A DNA stretch of 64,000 bases from Roseitalea sp. (GTDB lineage: Bacteria > Pseudomonadota > Alphaproteobacteria > Rhizobiales > Rhizobiaceae). The position numbers and the translations under genes are program-made. Location of the stretch: positions 1-64,000 of the forward strand of contig JAEPON010000006.1 in the NCBI GenBank assembly GCA_017642895.1. The letters run 5' to 3'. Positions 16,319 through 25,286 of this stretch are shown one piece after another (within the stretch, counting starts at the first letter, position 1; each line of letters opens with the position of its first letter). The notes beneath the pieces are model-generated. The model did not search any database. It saw nothing but the letters and a program-made list of their open reading frames with translations, and was not told the DNA's origin.

Positions 16319-17424
16319 GACGTCATCTCCCCCAGATGCACGATCTCGCCGTTCCGGATCGACCGTTCGGCGGCTTCGCCCATCTCCACCGCGCGGGCAC
16401 CGTCCGTCAAGCTCACATCGGGCTTGCCGCCGTTGCGGACGATGCGGGCGAATTCGCGATGCTGATAAAACGTGCCGCCATGATGATCGCCGGCGGCAAG
16501 CACGGCATCATCGACATGGATTTCCTCACGCAAAGGTGCCTTGTCGGCACGGGGGGAGATCACAATTTCGGACGCGCGCTCGCCACCGCCGGGCCAAAAG
16601 CGCGAGGGACCCGGCACCATCGCTTCGATCTTGCCACCCGTCCCGGTCACCGACACATGTTCCTGCCACCAGGAGCCCTCGGCGAACATGCACAGATCGA
16701 GCGCCGCGCGCATGCCATTTTCGAAATCGGCGATGACGAAGGCGTTGTCGAGCACGTCCGGAACGCCCTCATCATGAACTTCGTCGCGATGGTTGAGATC
16801 ATGGCCACCCGAACCGAAGATGCGCACCGGTTCGGCTTGCGCAATCAGCCGCATCAGATCGAAGAAGTGGCAGCATTTTTCGACCATCGTGCCGCCGGAC
16901 CGGTGCGAGAAGCGGTTCCAGTTGCCCGGCTTGACCAAAAACGGATAACGGTGCTCGACGATCGAGATCATCTTCAGATCGCCTGCGGTACCGTTGCGTG
17001 CCTCTTCGATGAGCCGGGCGACGGGCGGCATGTAGCGATACTCCATCGCCACCCAGACGGGCGCGTGGCGATTGTGGGCACGCCGGGCGAGATCACGCGC
17101 CTTTTGCGCCGACGTTGCCGACGGTTTTTCAAGCAGGATGGGCAGGCCGGTGGCCATGGCGTCCAGCATGATGTCGTAATGGGTGTCGTTGGGACTGACG
17201 ACGATCAGCGCATCGAGCGCCTCCGACGACAGCAGCCCCGCATGATCGGCGTACGCGGAAACGCCGTTGATGCCGGTGGCTTGGGCAGCGGCAAGGCCTG
17301 CCTGTCGCATGTCCTCGCGGGTGTCGGCGATGGCGACGACCGTCGCGCCCTCCAAAAGCGCGATGTTGCGAATGTGCTCCTGGCCCATCATGCCGGTGCC
17401 GATGACGCCGTAGCGCAGGGTCAT
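16315..17424 (-). CDS. Gfo/Idh/MocA-family oxidoreductase
   Basis: A 369-residue sugar or inositol-type dehydrogenase. The Rossmann site is YGVIGTGMMGQEHIRN at the N-terminus and the family EKPSATS motif is near residue 95; the C-terminal alpha/beta domain includes GTGGKIEAM. The start is the ATG at 17424. It is the first gene of the pair with the PfkB kinase. NAD(P)-dependent oxidation of a sugar or cyclitol is the family role. The 210-bp gap upstream, divergent from an SDR gene, probably holds both promoters, though none is clear. Confidence 0.88.
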   Translation of the reverse strand: MTLRYGVIGTGMMGQEHIRNIALLEGATVVAIADTREDMRQAGLAAAQATGINGVSAYADHAGLLSSEALDALIVVSPNDTHYDIMLDAMATGLPILLEKPSATSAQKARDLARRAHNRHAPVWVAMEYRYMPPVARLIEEARNGTAGDLKMISIVEHRYPFLVKPGNWNRFSHRSGGTMVEKCCHFFDLMRLIAQAEPVRIFGSGGHDLNHRDEVHDEGVPDVLDNAFVIADFENGMRAALDLCMFAEGSWWQEHVSVTGTGGKIEAMVPGPSRFWPGGGERASEIVISPRADKAPLREEIHVDDAVLAAGDHHGGTFYQHREFARIVRNGGKPDVSLTDGARAVEMGEAAERSIRNGEIVHLGEMTS

Positions 17425-17634
17425 GCGTTTCGTCCCAACTGGCCCGCGTCGTTCCGCGCGCGATGCCTTGTGCCGCACTTGCGAGGCGAAAACCGCCCTA
17501 GCGCGGGCCATGGCGGGCAGCAAGACAATTGTGGTTGAATGATGAAGGAATTTGCATCTGTGTCGGAAAACGAGGGCGCTTGCGGCGGCCATTTGACCGT
17601 GCCAAGACCGATCAGAGCAGCCGGGGAGAATGAT

Positions 17635-18414
17635 GTGACGCAACAAGACGGCCATGTGGCCATGATCACCGGCGCCGCCCGAGGAATCGGGTTGGCCACG
17701 GCGGAGCGGTTTCTCGCCGAGGGCTGGCATGTGGTGATGATCGACCGGCTCGGCGACCTGCTTGTGGATGCGGCGCGGGCGCTCGGGTCGAACCGCGCCC
17801 ATCCGATCATCTGCGATGTGTCGGTGCCCGATCAGGTGTCGGCGGCGGTCACGGAAACCATCGACACGCTCGGGCGGATCGACGCGCTCGTCAACAATGC
17901 CGGCATCGCCGAATTCGCGCCGCTGCTCGAAACGAGCTTTGAGACGTGGACGGAGGTAATGGCGACCAATCTGAACGGCCCGTTCCTGATGACGCAGGCG
18001 GTCGCCCCGCACATGGCGGCGGCGGGGCGCGGCGGCGCGGTCGTCAATGTCACCTCGATCTCCGGCATTCGCGCCTCGACGATGCGCGTTGCCTACGGCA
18101 CGTCGAAAGCCGGACTTGCCCATCTAACAAAACAATATGCGGCCGAACTGGGCGATCACGGAATCCGGGTCAATGGCGTGGCGCCCGGGCCGGTCGAAAC
18201 GGCGATGGCCGCCAAGGTGCACACGCCGGAAATCCGGCAGTCCTATTATGATCACATGCCGCTGCCGCGCCATGCGGCCGAAAGCGAGATCGCCAGCGTG
18301 ATCTGGTTCCTGTGCTCGCCCGATGCGGCGTTCGTCACCGGCCAGATCATCGCCGCCGATGGCGGTTTTGCGGCCACCGGCGTCGGCCTGCCTGACCTTC
18401 CCGCGCGCACCTGA
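17635..18414 (+). CDS. SDR-family oxidoreductase (classical)
   Basis: A 259-residue classical short-chain dehydrogenase. The cofactor site is MITGAARGIGLA, followed by NNAG, the catalytic Ser (VTSISG) and YxxxK (YGTSKAG), and a C-terminal GQIIAADGG. The start is a GTG at 17635, preceded by GGGGAGAA at a good distance; upstream frame extension is less likely. It is divergent from the Gfo/Idh-PfkB operon, which hints at sugar or polyol oxidation, but the substrate is unproven. It converges on the TetR gene with a 6-bp gap. Confidence 0.9.
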   Translation: MTQQDGHVAMITGAARGIGLATAERFLAEGWHVVMIDRLGDLLVDAARALGSNRAHPIICDVSVPDQVSAAVTETIDTLGRIDALVNNAGIAEFAPLLETSFETWTEVMATNLNGPFLMTQAVAPHMAAAGRGGAVVNVTSISGIRASTMRVAYGTSKAGLAHLTKQYAAELGDHGIRVNGVAPGPVETAMAAKVHTPEIRQSYYDHMPLPRHAAESEIASVIWFLCSPDAAFVTGQIIAADGGFAATGVGLPDLPART

Positions 18415-18420
18415 GGACAG

Positions 18421-19026
18421 TCATGGCGCATAAAGACGACAGAGCAGCGACACGGCGCGCTCCGACCGGGCGCGAATCTCGTCATCGGTCAGCGGCCCTA
18501 TAGCGCCGGTGGCGCGGCGGATCTGAACGTCGCCGATGAGCAGCGCGACATAGGTCTCGGCGACGGGCCGGGGCGCGTCAAAGGCCAATGATCCGGTGTC
18601 CCGTGCCCGACCAAGCAAGTCGGCGAGCAAGGGTACGACCGTTTCGCGGCCGGACGCAGCCAACGCCTTTCCCAAGGTCGCGGTGTCATGGACATCGCCA
18701 ACCGCGGCGCGGTTGAGCGCGATGGCGCGCTCGCCGGTCACGAGATCAAGCAGCAGCGGGCCGACAGCGACCAGCGTTTCCAGCGGGTCGGCATCGGCGC
18801 TGCCAAGACGCGCGCGCAGCAATTCGGCCACGGTCCGCGCATTGGCCTCAACCAGTGCGGCGAACAGCCCCTGCTTGTTGCCGTACCATTTGTACAGCGT
18901 CTCGTTGGACGCGCCGGCGCGGCGCGCGACCTCCAGCATGGACGTGGCCTTGTAGCCCTTTTCGATCAGCAGCGCGAAAGCCGCATCCTCGATCGCGGTG
19001 CGGCGGCGGTCAGCATAGTCCCCCAT
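18421..19026 (-). CDS. TetR-family transcriptional repressor
   Basis: A 201-residue TetR regulator. Its N-terminal helix-turn-helix (residues about 8-55: AIEDAAFALLIEKGYKATSM, VARRAGASNETLYKWYGNKQ) is typical and the ligand-binding C-terminal domain is divergent. The start is the ATG at 19026. It is divergent from a DUF1772 gene across a 104-bp gap that contains a nested perfect dyad at 19056-19095, very likely its own operator. Control of itself and of the DUF1772-DUF6544-channel genes is inferred. Confidence 0.92.
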   Translation of the reverse strand: MGDYADRRRTAIEDAAFALLIEKGYKATSMLEVARRAGASNETLYKWYGNKQGLFAALVEANARTVAELLRARLGSADADPLETLVAVGPLLLDLVTGERAIALNRAAVGDVHDTATLGKALAASGRETVVPLLADLLGRARDTGSLAFDAPRPVAETYVALLIGDVQIRRATGAIGPLTDDEIRARSERAVSLLCRLYAP

Positions 19027-19055
19027 GGGCAGTGCGCGTCCTTACCAAAGTTTCA

Positions 19056-19095
19056 TTTGCAAATTTCCGTAAATCTTTTTACGGATCATTGCAAA
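19056..19095. promoter_or_regulatory. TetR operator: nested perfect dyad
   Basis: Two inverted repeats share one centre (19075/19076): outer arms TTTGCAA (19056-19062) and TTGCAAA (19089-19095), inner arms CCGTAAA (19067-19073) and TTTACGG (19078-19084). It lies between the divergent TetR (start 19026) and DUF1772 (start 19131) genes in a locally AT-rich stretch, where a dimer pair of a TetR repressor could block both promoters. Confidence 0.8.
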
Positions 19096-19130
19096 CGTAC
19101 AGAACTTTACATTTATGGAGCACCCCTGCC

Positions 19131-19616
19131 ATGGTCGAAATCACCCGCGCGGCGCAAATGGTGCCGATCACCATGCTCGGCCTGATGGCGGGCTTCTTCT
19201 ACGCCTTCTCGGTCTGCGTCATGGCTGGCCTCGACGCCATCGCACCCGAAAGGGCGATCAGCGCGATGCAGGCGATCAATGCCGCCGTGCGCAACCCGGT
19301 CTTCTTTGTCACCTTCTTCCTGACACCCGTCATTGCCGGCGGCACCGCCGCCCTCGCCTTTGCAAGCGGCGAAACGCGCATCGGTTCTTTCATGGCGGCC
19401 GCTGCCGTCGTCTATGTGCTGGCTGCTGCCCTGCCGACCGCACTGGTCAATGTGCCGTTGAACGAGGCGCTGGCGGCGGTCGATCCGGAGCGTGTCGATG
19501 CAGCCGCGATCTGGTCAGACTATTCGGCGCGCTGGACCTTCTGGAACACCGCGCGAACGCTGACGACGACACTGGCGCTCGCCCTTGCCGTCTTTCCCCT
19601 CTTCGAAAGCCGCTAG
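19131..19616 (+). CDS. DUF1772 (anthrone-oxygenase-like) membrane protein
   Basis: A 161-residue integral membrane protein with four hydrophobic helices (about 12-34, 50-72, 80-103 and 136-157). The pattern (N-terminal GFFYAFSVCVMAGL, later NVPLNEAL and a C-terminal W-x-x-W-N-x-x-R as WTFWNTART) is that of DUF1772, which includes fungal anthrone oxygenase. The start is the ATG at 19131, leaving 35 bp after the operator. The DUF6544 gene follows 24 bp downstream. Enzymatic activity is not established for bacterial members. Confidence 0.82.
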   Translation: MVEITRAAQMVPITMLGLMAGFFYAFSVCVMAGLDAIAPERAISAMQAINAAVRNPVFFVTFFLTPVIAGGTAALAFASGETRIGSFMAAAAVVYVLAAALPTALVNVPLNEALAAVDPERVDAAAIWSDYSARWTFWNTARTLTTTLALALAVFPLFESR

Positions 19617-19640
19617 GCACACACCGACAGGAGACCTCCT

Positions 19641-20489
19641 ATGAAAATGCGCACCCTCATCTTGTCGGCGGCAGCACTCGCCGTCGTCGCGGTCGCGGGC
19701 ATGATCGCCTACAACGCCCATTCCACCCGCGCCGCGATCACCAAGCTCGAGCAAACCGTCATCGACCGCACCACCGGCACTCCCGCACCGTGGACCGAAA
19801 CGCTGCCCGACACGCTTCCGGAACCGGTCGCCCGCTATTTCGCCTATGTCTTCCCGGACGGCCCGCCCGACCACGCCTTTGTCGAAATCGAGGCAGCGGG
19901 CCAGTTTCGCCGGCCCTTGACCGAGACGTTTCAGCCGACGACGGCGCGGCAGGTGATCTCGCTGCGCGCGCCCGATCTTGTGTTCTCGGCCGACACGCCG
20001 CTCTGGGGCCCGGTCTGGGCGATTGCCTATGACGCCTATATTGACGGGCAGATGGAGATGGCGGCCAAGCTTTTGTCCACGGTCACCGTGATGCACGAAA
20101 CCTCGACGCCGGCGCTCAACCGGATCTCGCTGCGCCGCTGGCTTCTTGAAAGCCCAGCCTATCCGATGGCGCTTTTGCCCGGCGGGCCGGTCACATGGGA
20201 GGCAATCGACGACAATCGCGCCCGGGCCATCGTTCGCGCCTTTGGCGAAGAGGCATCGCTGGTCGCAACCTTCGACGCGGACGGCGCGCTGACGCGGTTC
20301 GACGCGGAGACGGACGGCGACTTGACGACGCCCTATCACGGCTCGGGCGAGCACACCGCGCGAAGCGACTACCGGCTGATCGACGGCGTGCGCGTGCCCT
20401 TCGCCTTCACCATCGCCCGGGCGGCCGGCGGGGAGATCCTGCCGTTCTGGGAAGGCCGGATCACCGCGATCCGGTTCGGCGGCTCCTGA
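19641..20489 (+). CDS. DUF6544-family secreted or membrane-anchored protein
   Basis: A 282-residue protein with one N-terminal hydrophobic segment (about 5-25), either signal peptide or anchor. The rest fits the DUF6544/DUF6920 pattern: LPEPVARYFAYVFPDGPP, a tryptophan/proline-rich barrel, ALLPGGPVTWEAIDD, and a C-terminal segment DYRLIDGVRVPFAF then FWEGRITAIRF. Its function is unknown. It is the second gene after the TetR operator, 24 bp behind DUF1772, so co-transcription is likely. The ATG at 19641 follows GGAGACC. Confidence 0.72.
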   Translation: MKMRTLILSAAALAVVAVAGMIAYNAHSTRAAITKLEQTVIDRTTGTPAPWTETLPDTLPEPVARYFAYVFPDGPPDHAFVEIEAAGQFRRPLTETFQPTTARQVISLRAPDLVFSADTPLWGPVWAIAYDAYIDGQMEMAAKLLSTVTVMHETSTPALNRISLRRWLLESPAYPMALLPGGPVTWEAIDDNRARAIVRAFGEEASLVATFDADGALTRFDAETDGDLTTPYHGSGEHTARSDYRLIDGVRVPFAFTIARAAGGEILPFWEGRITAIRFGGS

Positions 20490-20595
20490 CCGGTCCCACT
20501 CTGCGGCCATTTTTCTGGGGAGGCCGGCGTCAGGCGCTGGCCTTCACGGGCGACCGCCGACAGACTTTGCGGCGTTCAAAGGATTGTCGCCCGCC

Positions 20596-20898
20596 ATGCC
20601 CAGCATTCGCATTGCCGCCCTTGTCAGTTCGCTGTCGCTGATCATTGCCGCCGGCACGGTCTTCTTCCGTTTTGTCGAGGGCTGGAGCTGGGTCGACAGC
20701 TACTTCTTCGCCGTCGTCACGCTGTCGACCGTCGGCTACGGCAATCTGGTGCCGGCAACGGCGCTCGGCAAGATCGGAACGACCGTGTTCATCGTTCTCG
20801 GGCTGGGCATATTCGCGGCGGCCATCCAGCAAATCGCCGCCGCGACCTTGCAACGCCGGAGGATCAAACCGCCCGGCGACAACGACCGGACCAACTGA
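20596..20898 (+). CDS. Two-helix potassium channel protein
   Basis: A 100-residue KcsA-like pore: first helix (about 3-22), pore region with the K+ selectivity filter TLSTVGYGNLVP (about 43-54), second helix (about 62-84), then a short basic tail. No regulatory domain is attached. A tetramer would be needed for function. The start is the ATG at 20596; an in-frame TTG lies four codons upstream. It follows the DUF6544 gene by 106 bp and may belong to the TetR-controlled set. It converges on glcB with a 6-bp gap. Confidence 0.87.
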   Translation: MPSIRIAALVSSLSLIIAAGTVFFRFVEGWSWVDSYFFAVVTLSTVGYGNLVPATALGKIGTTVFIVLGLGIFAAAIQQIAAATLQRRRIKPPGDNDRTN

Positions 20899-20904
20899 AC
20901 AAAG

Positions 20905-23085
20905 TCAGCCGGCTCTTGTGAGGCCGGCAGTGTCGACGGCCGCCTTCAGCTCGATCCGCCGGGCGTGAAGGATCGGCTCGGTGTAGCCGGAGGGCTGCTC
21001 GCGGCCCTTGAGAACCAGATCAAGCGCCGCCTGAAACGCGACCGATCCGTCGAAATCGGGCGCCATGGGCTGGTAGGCCGGATCGCCGGCATTCTGACCG
21101 TCGACGATTTCGGCCATCTTCTTCATCGTCTCAACGACCTGTTCCCTGCCGGCGACGCCATGATGAAGCCAGTTCGCCATGTGCTGCGAGGAGATGCGCA
21201 ACGTCGCCCGATCTTCCATCAGACCGACATCGTTGATGTCCGGCACCTTGGAACAGCCAACGCCCTGACCGATCCAGCGGACGACGTAACCCAGAATGCC
21301 CTGCGCGTTGTTGTCGAGTTCGGCCTGGATATCGGCGTCTGCCCAGTTCGGCTGCGTCGCGACGGGGATTGAAAGAATGTCGTCGAGTTTGGCGCGTGCG
21401 CGGCTTTTCAGTTCCGCTTGAACGGCGAAGACATCGACCGCGTGATAGTGGGTTGCGTGCAGCGTGGAAGCCGTCGGCGAAGGCACCCAGGCGGTGTTGG
21501 CACCGGCCTTGGGATGGCCGATCTTCTGTTCCAGCATGGCGGCCATCATGTCGGGCATGGCCCACATGCCTTTGCCGATCTGCGCCCGTCCCGAAAGGCC
21601 GCATTCGAGCCCGATGTCGACGTTCCAGTTTTCGTAGGCGGCGATCCAGGTCGACGATTTCATGTCGCCTTTGCGGATCATCGGGCCGGCTTCCATCGAT
21701 GTGTGCATCTCGTCACCGGTCCGGTCGAGGAAGCCGGTGTTGATGAACACGACGCGCTGCCGGGCGGCCCGGATGCACTCTTTGAGGTTGACCGTAGTGC
21801 GGCGCTCCTCATCCATGATGCCCATCTTGATCGTGTTCGGCGCCATCCCGAGCGTCTGCTCGACACGGTCGAACAGTTCGACCGCAAAGGCGACCTCCTC
21901 CGGCCCGTGCATCTTCGGCTTGACGACATACATCGAGCCGACGCGCGAGTTGGCCCGGCGTCCTGATGGTCCAACGTCGTGCAACGCAATCAGCGCGGTG
22001 CACATCGCATCCATGATGCCCTCGGGGATTTCCGATCCGTCTTCGAGGAGGATCGCCGGATTGGTCATCAGATGCCCGACATTGCGGACCAGCATCAGGG
22101 AACGACCATTGACCGACACGGTCTCACCATCGGGGCCGATGAATGAAACGTCGGGCTTGAGCTTGCGCGTGAACGTCTTGCCGGCCTTGGTGACGGTCTC
22201 TTCCAGATCGCCCTTCATCAGGCCCAGCCAGTTGCCGTAAACGAGCGTCTTGTCCTGGGCATCGACGGCCGCAACCGAATCCTCGCAGTCCATGATCGTC
22301 GTCAACGCGCTTTCGAGCCAGACATCGGCGATGCCGGCCGGGTCCGTCTTGCCGATGGCCGAACTGCGATCAACGCGGACTTCGATGAGAAGGCCATTGT
22401 TTCGGAGGAAGACCATGAGGTCACCCACGCGGTGATCATGGCCGGCAAAATGCTCTGCTACGGCCAACGTCGTCTCGCCGGTCGGTGTCGCGCACACCAG
22501 GCGCCCGTCTTCGACGGCAAGACCGGTAACATCGGACCAGCTGGCGCCATCGAGGGGGACGGTGTCGTCCAGAAACTTCTTGGCCCAGGCGATGACGCGG
22601 GCGCCCCTTTCCGCGTCGTAGTCTCCCCCTTTCGGCAGATTGCCCAAGGCATCAGTGCCGTAAAGCGCGTCGTAGAGCGACCCCCAACGCGCATTTGCCG
22701 CGTTAAGCGCGAACCGGGCGTTCATGATGGGGACCACAAGCTGCGGACCGGCAACGGCGGCGATCTCAGGATCAACGTTTTCAGTCGAAACCTCGAACTG
22801 TCCGCCTTCCGGCACCAGATAACCGATATCGGCGAGGAACGTCTTGTAAGCGTCCAGATCGGTCGGCGCGCCGTTTTCACAATGCCAAGCATCGATCTGG
22901 TCCTGCAGCTTGTCCCGGGTGGCCAGCAGCGCCCGATTGCGTGGCGCAAGCTCTTTCGCGATCGTTGAGAAAGCCGCGAAGAACGTGTCAGGATCGACAC
23001 CGGTTCCCGGCATCGCCTCATCGACGAGGAAATCGTGCAGCCCCTTGTCGATCTGCAATCCGTTGCGGTCGATGCGCTCTGCCAT
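20905..23085 (-). CDS. glcB: Malate synthase G
   Basis: Condenses glyoxylate with acetyl-CoA to malate in the glyoxylate shunt and glycolate use. The 726-residue length is that of isoform G. Recognisable parts include [18 protein letters not shown] (catalytic-site region), [34 protein letters not shown] and [17 protein letters not shown]. The start is the ATG at 23085. No isocitrate lyase or glc regulator is next to it. It is the last of four minus-strand genes (GST, P450, HyuA-like, glcB), with a 120-bp gap upstream. Confidence 0.96.
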   Translation of the reverse strand: MAERIDRNGLQIDKGLHDFLVDEAMPGTGVDPDTFFAAFSTIAKELAPRNRALLATRDKLQDQIDAWHCENGAPTDLDAYKTFLADIGYLVPEGGQFEVSTENVDPEIAAVAGPQLVVPIMNARFALNAANARWGSLYDALYGTDALGNLPKGGDYDAERGARVIAWAKKFLDDTVPLDGASWSDVTGLAVEDGRLVCATPTGETTLAVAEHFAGHDHRVGDLMVFLRNNGLLIEVRVDRSSAIGKTDPAGIADVWLESALTTIMDCEDSVAAVDAQDKTLVYGNWLGLMKGDLEETVTKAGKTFTRKLKPDVSFIGPDGETVSVNGRSLMLVRNVGHLMTNPAILLEDGSEIPEGIMDAMCTALIALHDVGPSGRRANSRVGSMYVVKPKMHGPEEVAFAVELFDRVEQTLGMAPNTIKMGIMDEERRTTVNLKECIRAARQRVVFINTGFLDRTGDEMHTSMEAGPMIRKGDMKSSTWIAAYENWNVDIGLECGLSGRAQIGKGMWAMPDMMAAMLEQKIGHPKAGANTAWVPSPTASTLHATHYHAVDVFAVQAELKSRARAKLDDILSIPVATQPNWADADIQAELDNNAQGILGYVVRWIGQGVGCSKVPDINDVGLMEDRATLRISSQHMANWLHHGVAGREQVVETMKKMAEIVDGQNAGDPAYQPMAPDFDGSVAFQAALDLVLKGREQPSGYTEPILHARRIELKAAVDTAGLTRAG

Positions 23086-23205
23086 GGGGGTCTCCGAAGA
23101 CTGGTTTGGCTGCGGTGCAGCAAAAGGGGCTGCGCGCGGTTATCGCGGCCAGACGCTGGGTGTCAATCCGGCCGATAGTGCGAGCCCGCGCCATATCCAT
23201 CCCCG

Positions 23206-25212
23206 TCAGGCAACGGCAGGCCGGCCGGTTGCTGTCGCGATGACCCTGGCCGACACGAACTGGCGGCGATCTTCCAGCATCACAGCCTCGATGTCGCTGC
23301 GCACATCGATCTCCGCTTCACCGGCGCCAGCCGCCCTGGCCTTGGCGGCCACGGCCATGCGGCATGCGGCTGCCGCTGCATCAAGGGCCGCTTTTTCGGT
23401 TCGGTGCATCTGTCGCGCCGGTTCGATCCCGGCACCGGCGACGACAAAACCGCCATTTTCGTCGTCGGGGACAATCTCGGCGGTCGCCGACACCCGCACC
23501 TGCCCGGCCACCGCGCCGATGGCATTGGCGACGTCGGCATGGTCGGGCACGACCGCCTCGATCGCCAAAAGCGTGCCGACGCCCGGATAGACAGTGGCCG
23601 CGCCGGCGCCAAGCCCGATCACCGGACGGTCGAGCAGAAGTGCCGTCCGCACATAATGCCCCGACCGGTCGAGGGCGCGCCGGACCAGCGGCGAGGCAAG
23701 AAGGCGTGGATCAGCCAATCCGTCAGCGGCCAGGCCGGTTTCCAGCACCCTTTCCGCAGAGAGGCGGACAAGGCGCTCCGATACAGCTTCGGCGAGCGCT
23801 TGCGGCGAAGCGGCAAGAGGCTGGCCGCGCCCATTCTTGCGGCGGGCGAACAGCGCAGCGCCCAGCCGGGCTGCCTCCATGTTCCAATGGCGAAGGCGGC
23901 CCGTCACATGTCCGGCATCGGTCGGTGTGAAGCCAGCCCGCAACACCAGCCCGCGCGCGGCAAGCCGGTCGAGCGTCGCAATCTCGGCCGTCGACTTCAA
24001 AACCCTGTCAAGCGGAACGGGGTGCTGGCCGATCCTTTCCAACAGATCGGCCTGCGACCGGCTGAGACCGTGACCCTGATCTTCCGGCAGGCCGGCGCGA
24101 ACCGCAAAGCGGCCGTCGAGGCGGCCCGAAATCAGGGTATCACCCTGTCGTTTCAGATGCGGAATGATTTGACCGGGATAAAGCGTTTCCAGCAATGACA
24201 GGGGCAGAAACCGGTGTGGACCCAGCAGCAATTCGGGATCGAGCGCGCCGTCTTCGAGATGAATTTCGCTGTCGCCACCCAGCCCGTAAGTGTGGACATC
24301 GATGGCCTCGACCATGGTGCGATGTCCGCCCACTTCGGCGCCGGCGGGATCAAGCTGCGGGTGCCCGGCGTCCAGAACGGCGATGTCCGTTGTGGTGCCG
24401 CCAATGTCGGCCACATAGCCATCGTCGCGACCGGTGAGAAAGCGCGCGCCGACCACGCTGGCGGCGGGACCGGAGAGGATCGTCTCGATGGGCCGCAGCG
24501 CCGCGAAATCCGCCGAGACGAGCGAGCCGTCGCCACGCACGACCATCAATGGCGCGGCGATGCCGCGTTCCGCCAGAAAACCGCGCGTTGCGCCAATCAG
24601 CCGGCTGATCAAGCCAATCAATCGCGCATTGAGCACGGTTGTCAGCGCCCGCCGCGGACCATCGAGCCTGGACGACAATTCGTGGCTGCATGTGACGGGA
24701 CGGCCGGCCCGTGCCGCGATCAGGTCTCGGACCGCTGTCTCGTGTTCGGGATTGCGCACGGCGAAATAGCCCGCGACCGCAAATGCGGAAACATCGGCGC
24801 CGAGCATATCGATCCGCGCTTCCAACGGCGCCAGATCGAGCGGTTGCGCGCGGCCATGAATGTCATGACCGCCCGGCAGGAACAGGACCGGGTCGTCACC
24901 GATCGCCTCCCGCAGGCCGGCGCGATCGAGGTCGGTCTCGCCGAAACCGATCATGACGAGGGCCATCCGGCCGCCCTGCCCTTCGACCAACGCATTGGTC
25001 GCCAGCGTCGTTGAGACCGATACGAGGCCGATCGTGGCCGGATCGGCATTGGCGGCATCGAGCGCCCTGCCGGCGGCTTCGGCGATGCCGATCGCCAGAT
25101 CGTGCCGAGTGGTCAGGGCCTTGGCCTTGGCGACAACCGTTCCGGCGGCGGCGTCGAAGATCACCGCATCTGTGTATGTGCCGCCCGTATCGAGGCCGAG
25201 GGAGAGGGACAT
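23206..25212 (-). CDS. Hydantoinase/oxoprolinase-family protein (HyuA type)
   Basis: A 668-residue ATP-dependent hydrolase-type protein of the actin/HSP70-like HyuA family: the N-terminus SLGLDTGGTYTDAVIFD is the phosphate-1 site, then VSVSTTLATNALVEGQGGRM, and a second site SGPAASVVGARFLTG near residue 250 followed by YVADIGGTTTDIA. HyuA proteins usually act with a HyuB partner to open hydantoin or oxoproline rings; no hyuB is present nearby. It may function alone or with a distant partner. The start is the ATG at 25212, 74 bp behind the P450 gene. Confidence 0.85.
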   Translation of the reverse strand: MSLSLGLDTGGTYTDAVIFDAAAGTVVAKAKALTTRHDLAIGIAEAAGRALDAANADPATIGLVSVSTTLATNALVEGQGGRMALVMIGFGETDLDRAGLREAIGDDPVLFLPGGHDIHGRAQPLDLAPLEARIDMLGADVSAFAVAGYFAVRNPEHETAVRDLIAARAGRPVTCSHELSSRLDGPRRALTTVLNARLIGLISRLIGATRGFLAERGIAAPLMVVRGDGSLVSADFAALRPIETILSGPAASVVGARFLTGRDDGYVADIGGTTTDIAVLDAGHPQLDPAGAEVGGHRTMVEAIDVHTYGLGGDSEIHLEDGALDPELLLGPHRFLPLSLLETLYPGQIIPHLKRQGDTLISGRLDGRFAVRAGLPEDQGHGLSRSQADLLERIGQHPVPLDRVLKSTAEIATLDRLAARGLVLRAGFTPTDAGHVTGRLRHWNMEAARLGAALFARRKNGRGQPLAASPQALAEAVSERLVRLSAERVLETGLAADGLADPRLLASPLVRRALDRSGHYVRTALLLDRPVIGLGAGAATVYPGVGTLLAIEAVVPDHADVANAIGAVAGQVRVSATAEIVPDDENGGFVVAGAGIEPARQMHRTEKAALDAAAAACRMAVAAKARAAGAGEAEIDVRSDIEAVMLEDRRQFVSARVIATATGRPAVA

Positions 25213-25286
25213 TTTTCACGCCTGTTTGCGGCGTCAGCATGTATGGCGAGCGGGCGAAAGCCGCAACGGGTTTGTATCGTTGGGTG

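Noticed and set aside
18855..19616. A longer DUF1772 protein starting at 18855
   Set aside because: The extension would run through the TetR gene and its operator; the ATG at 19131 starts the conserved fold.
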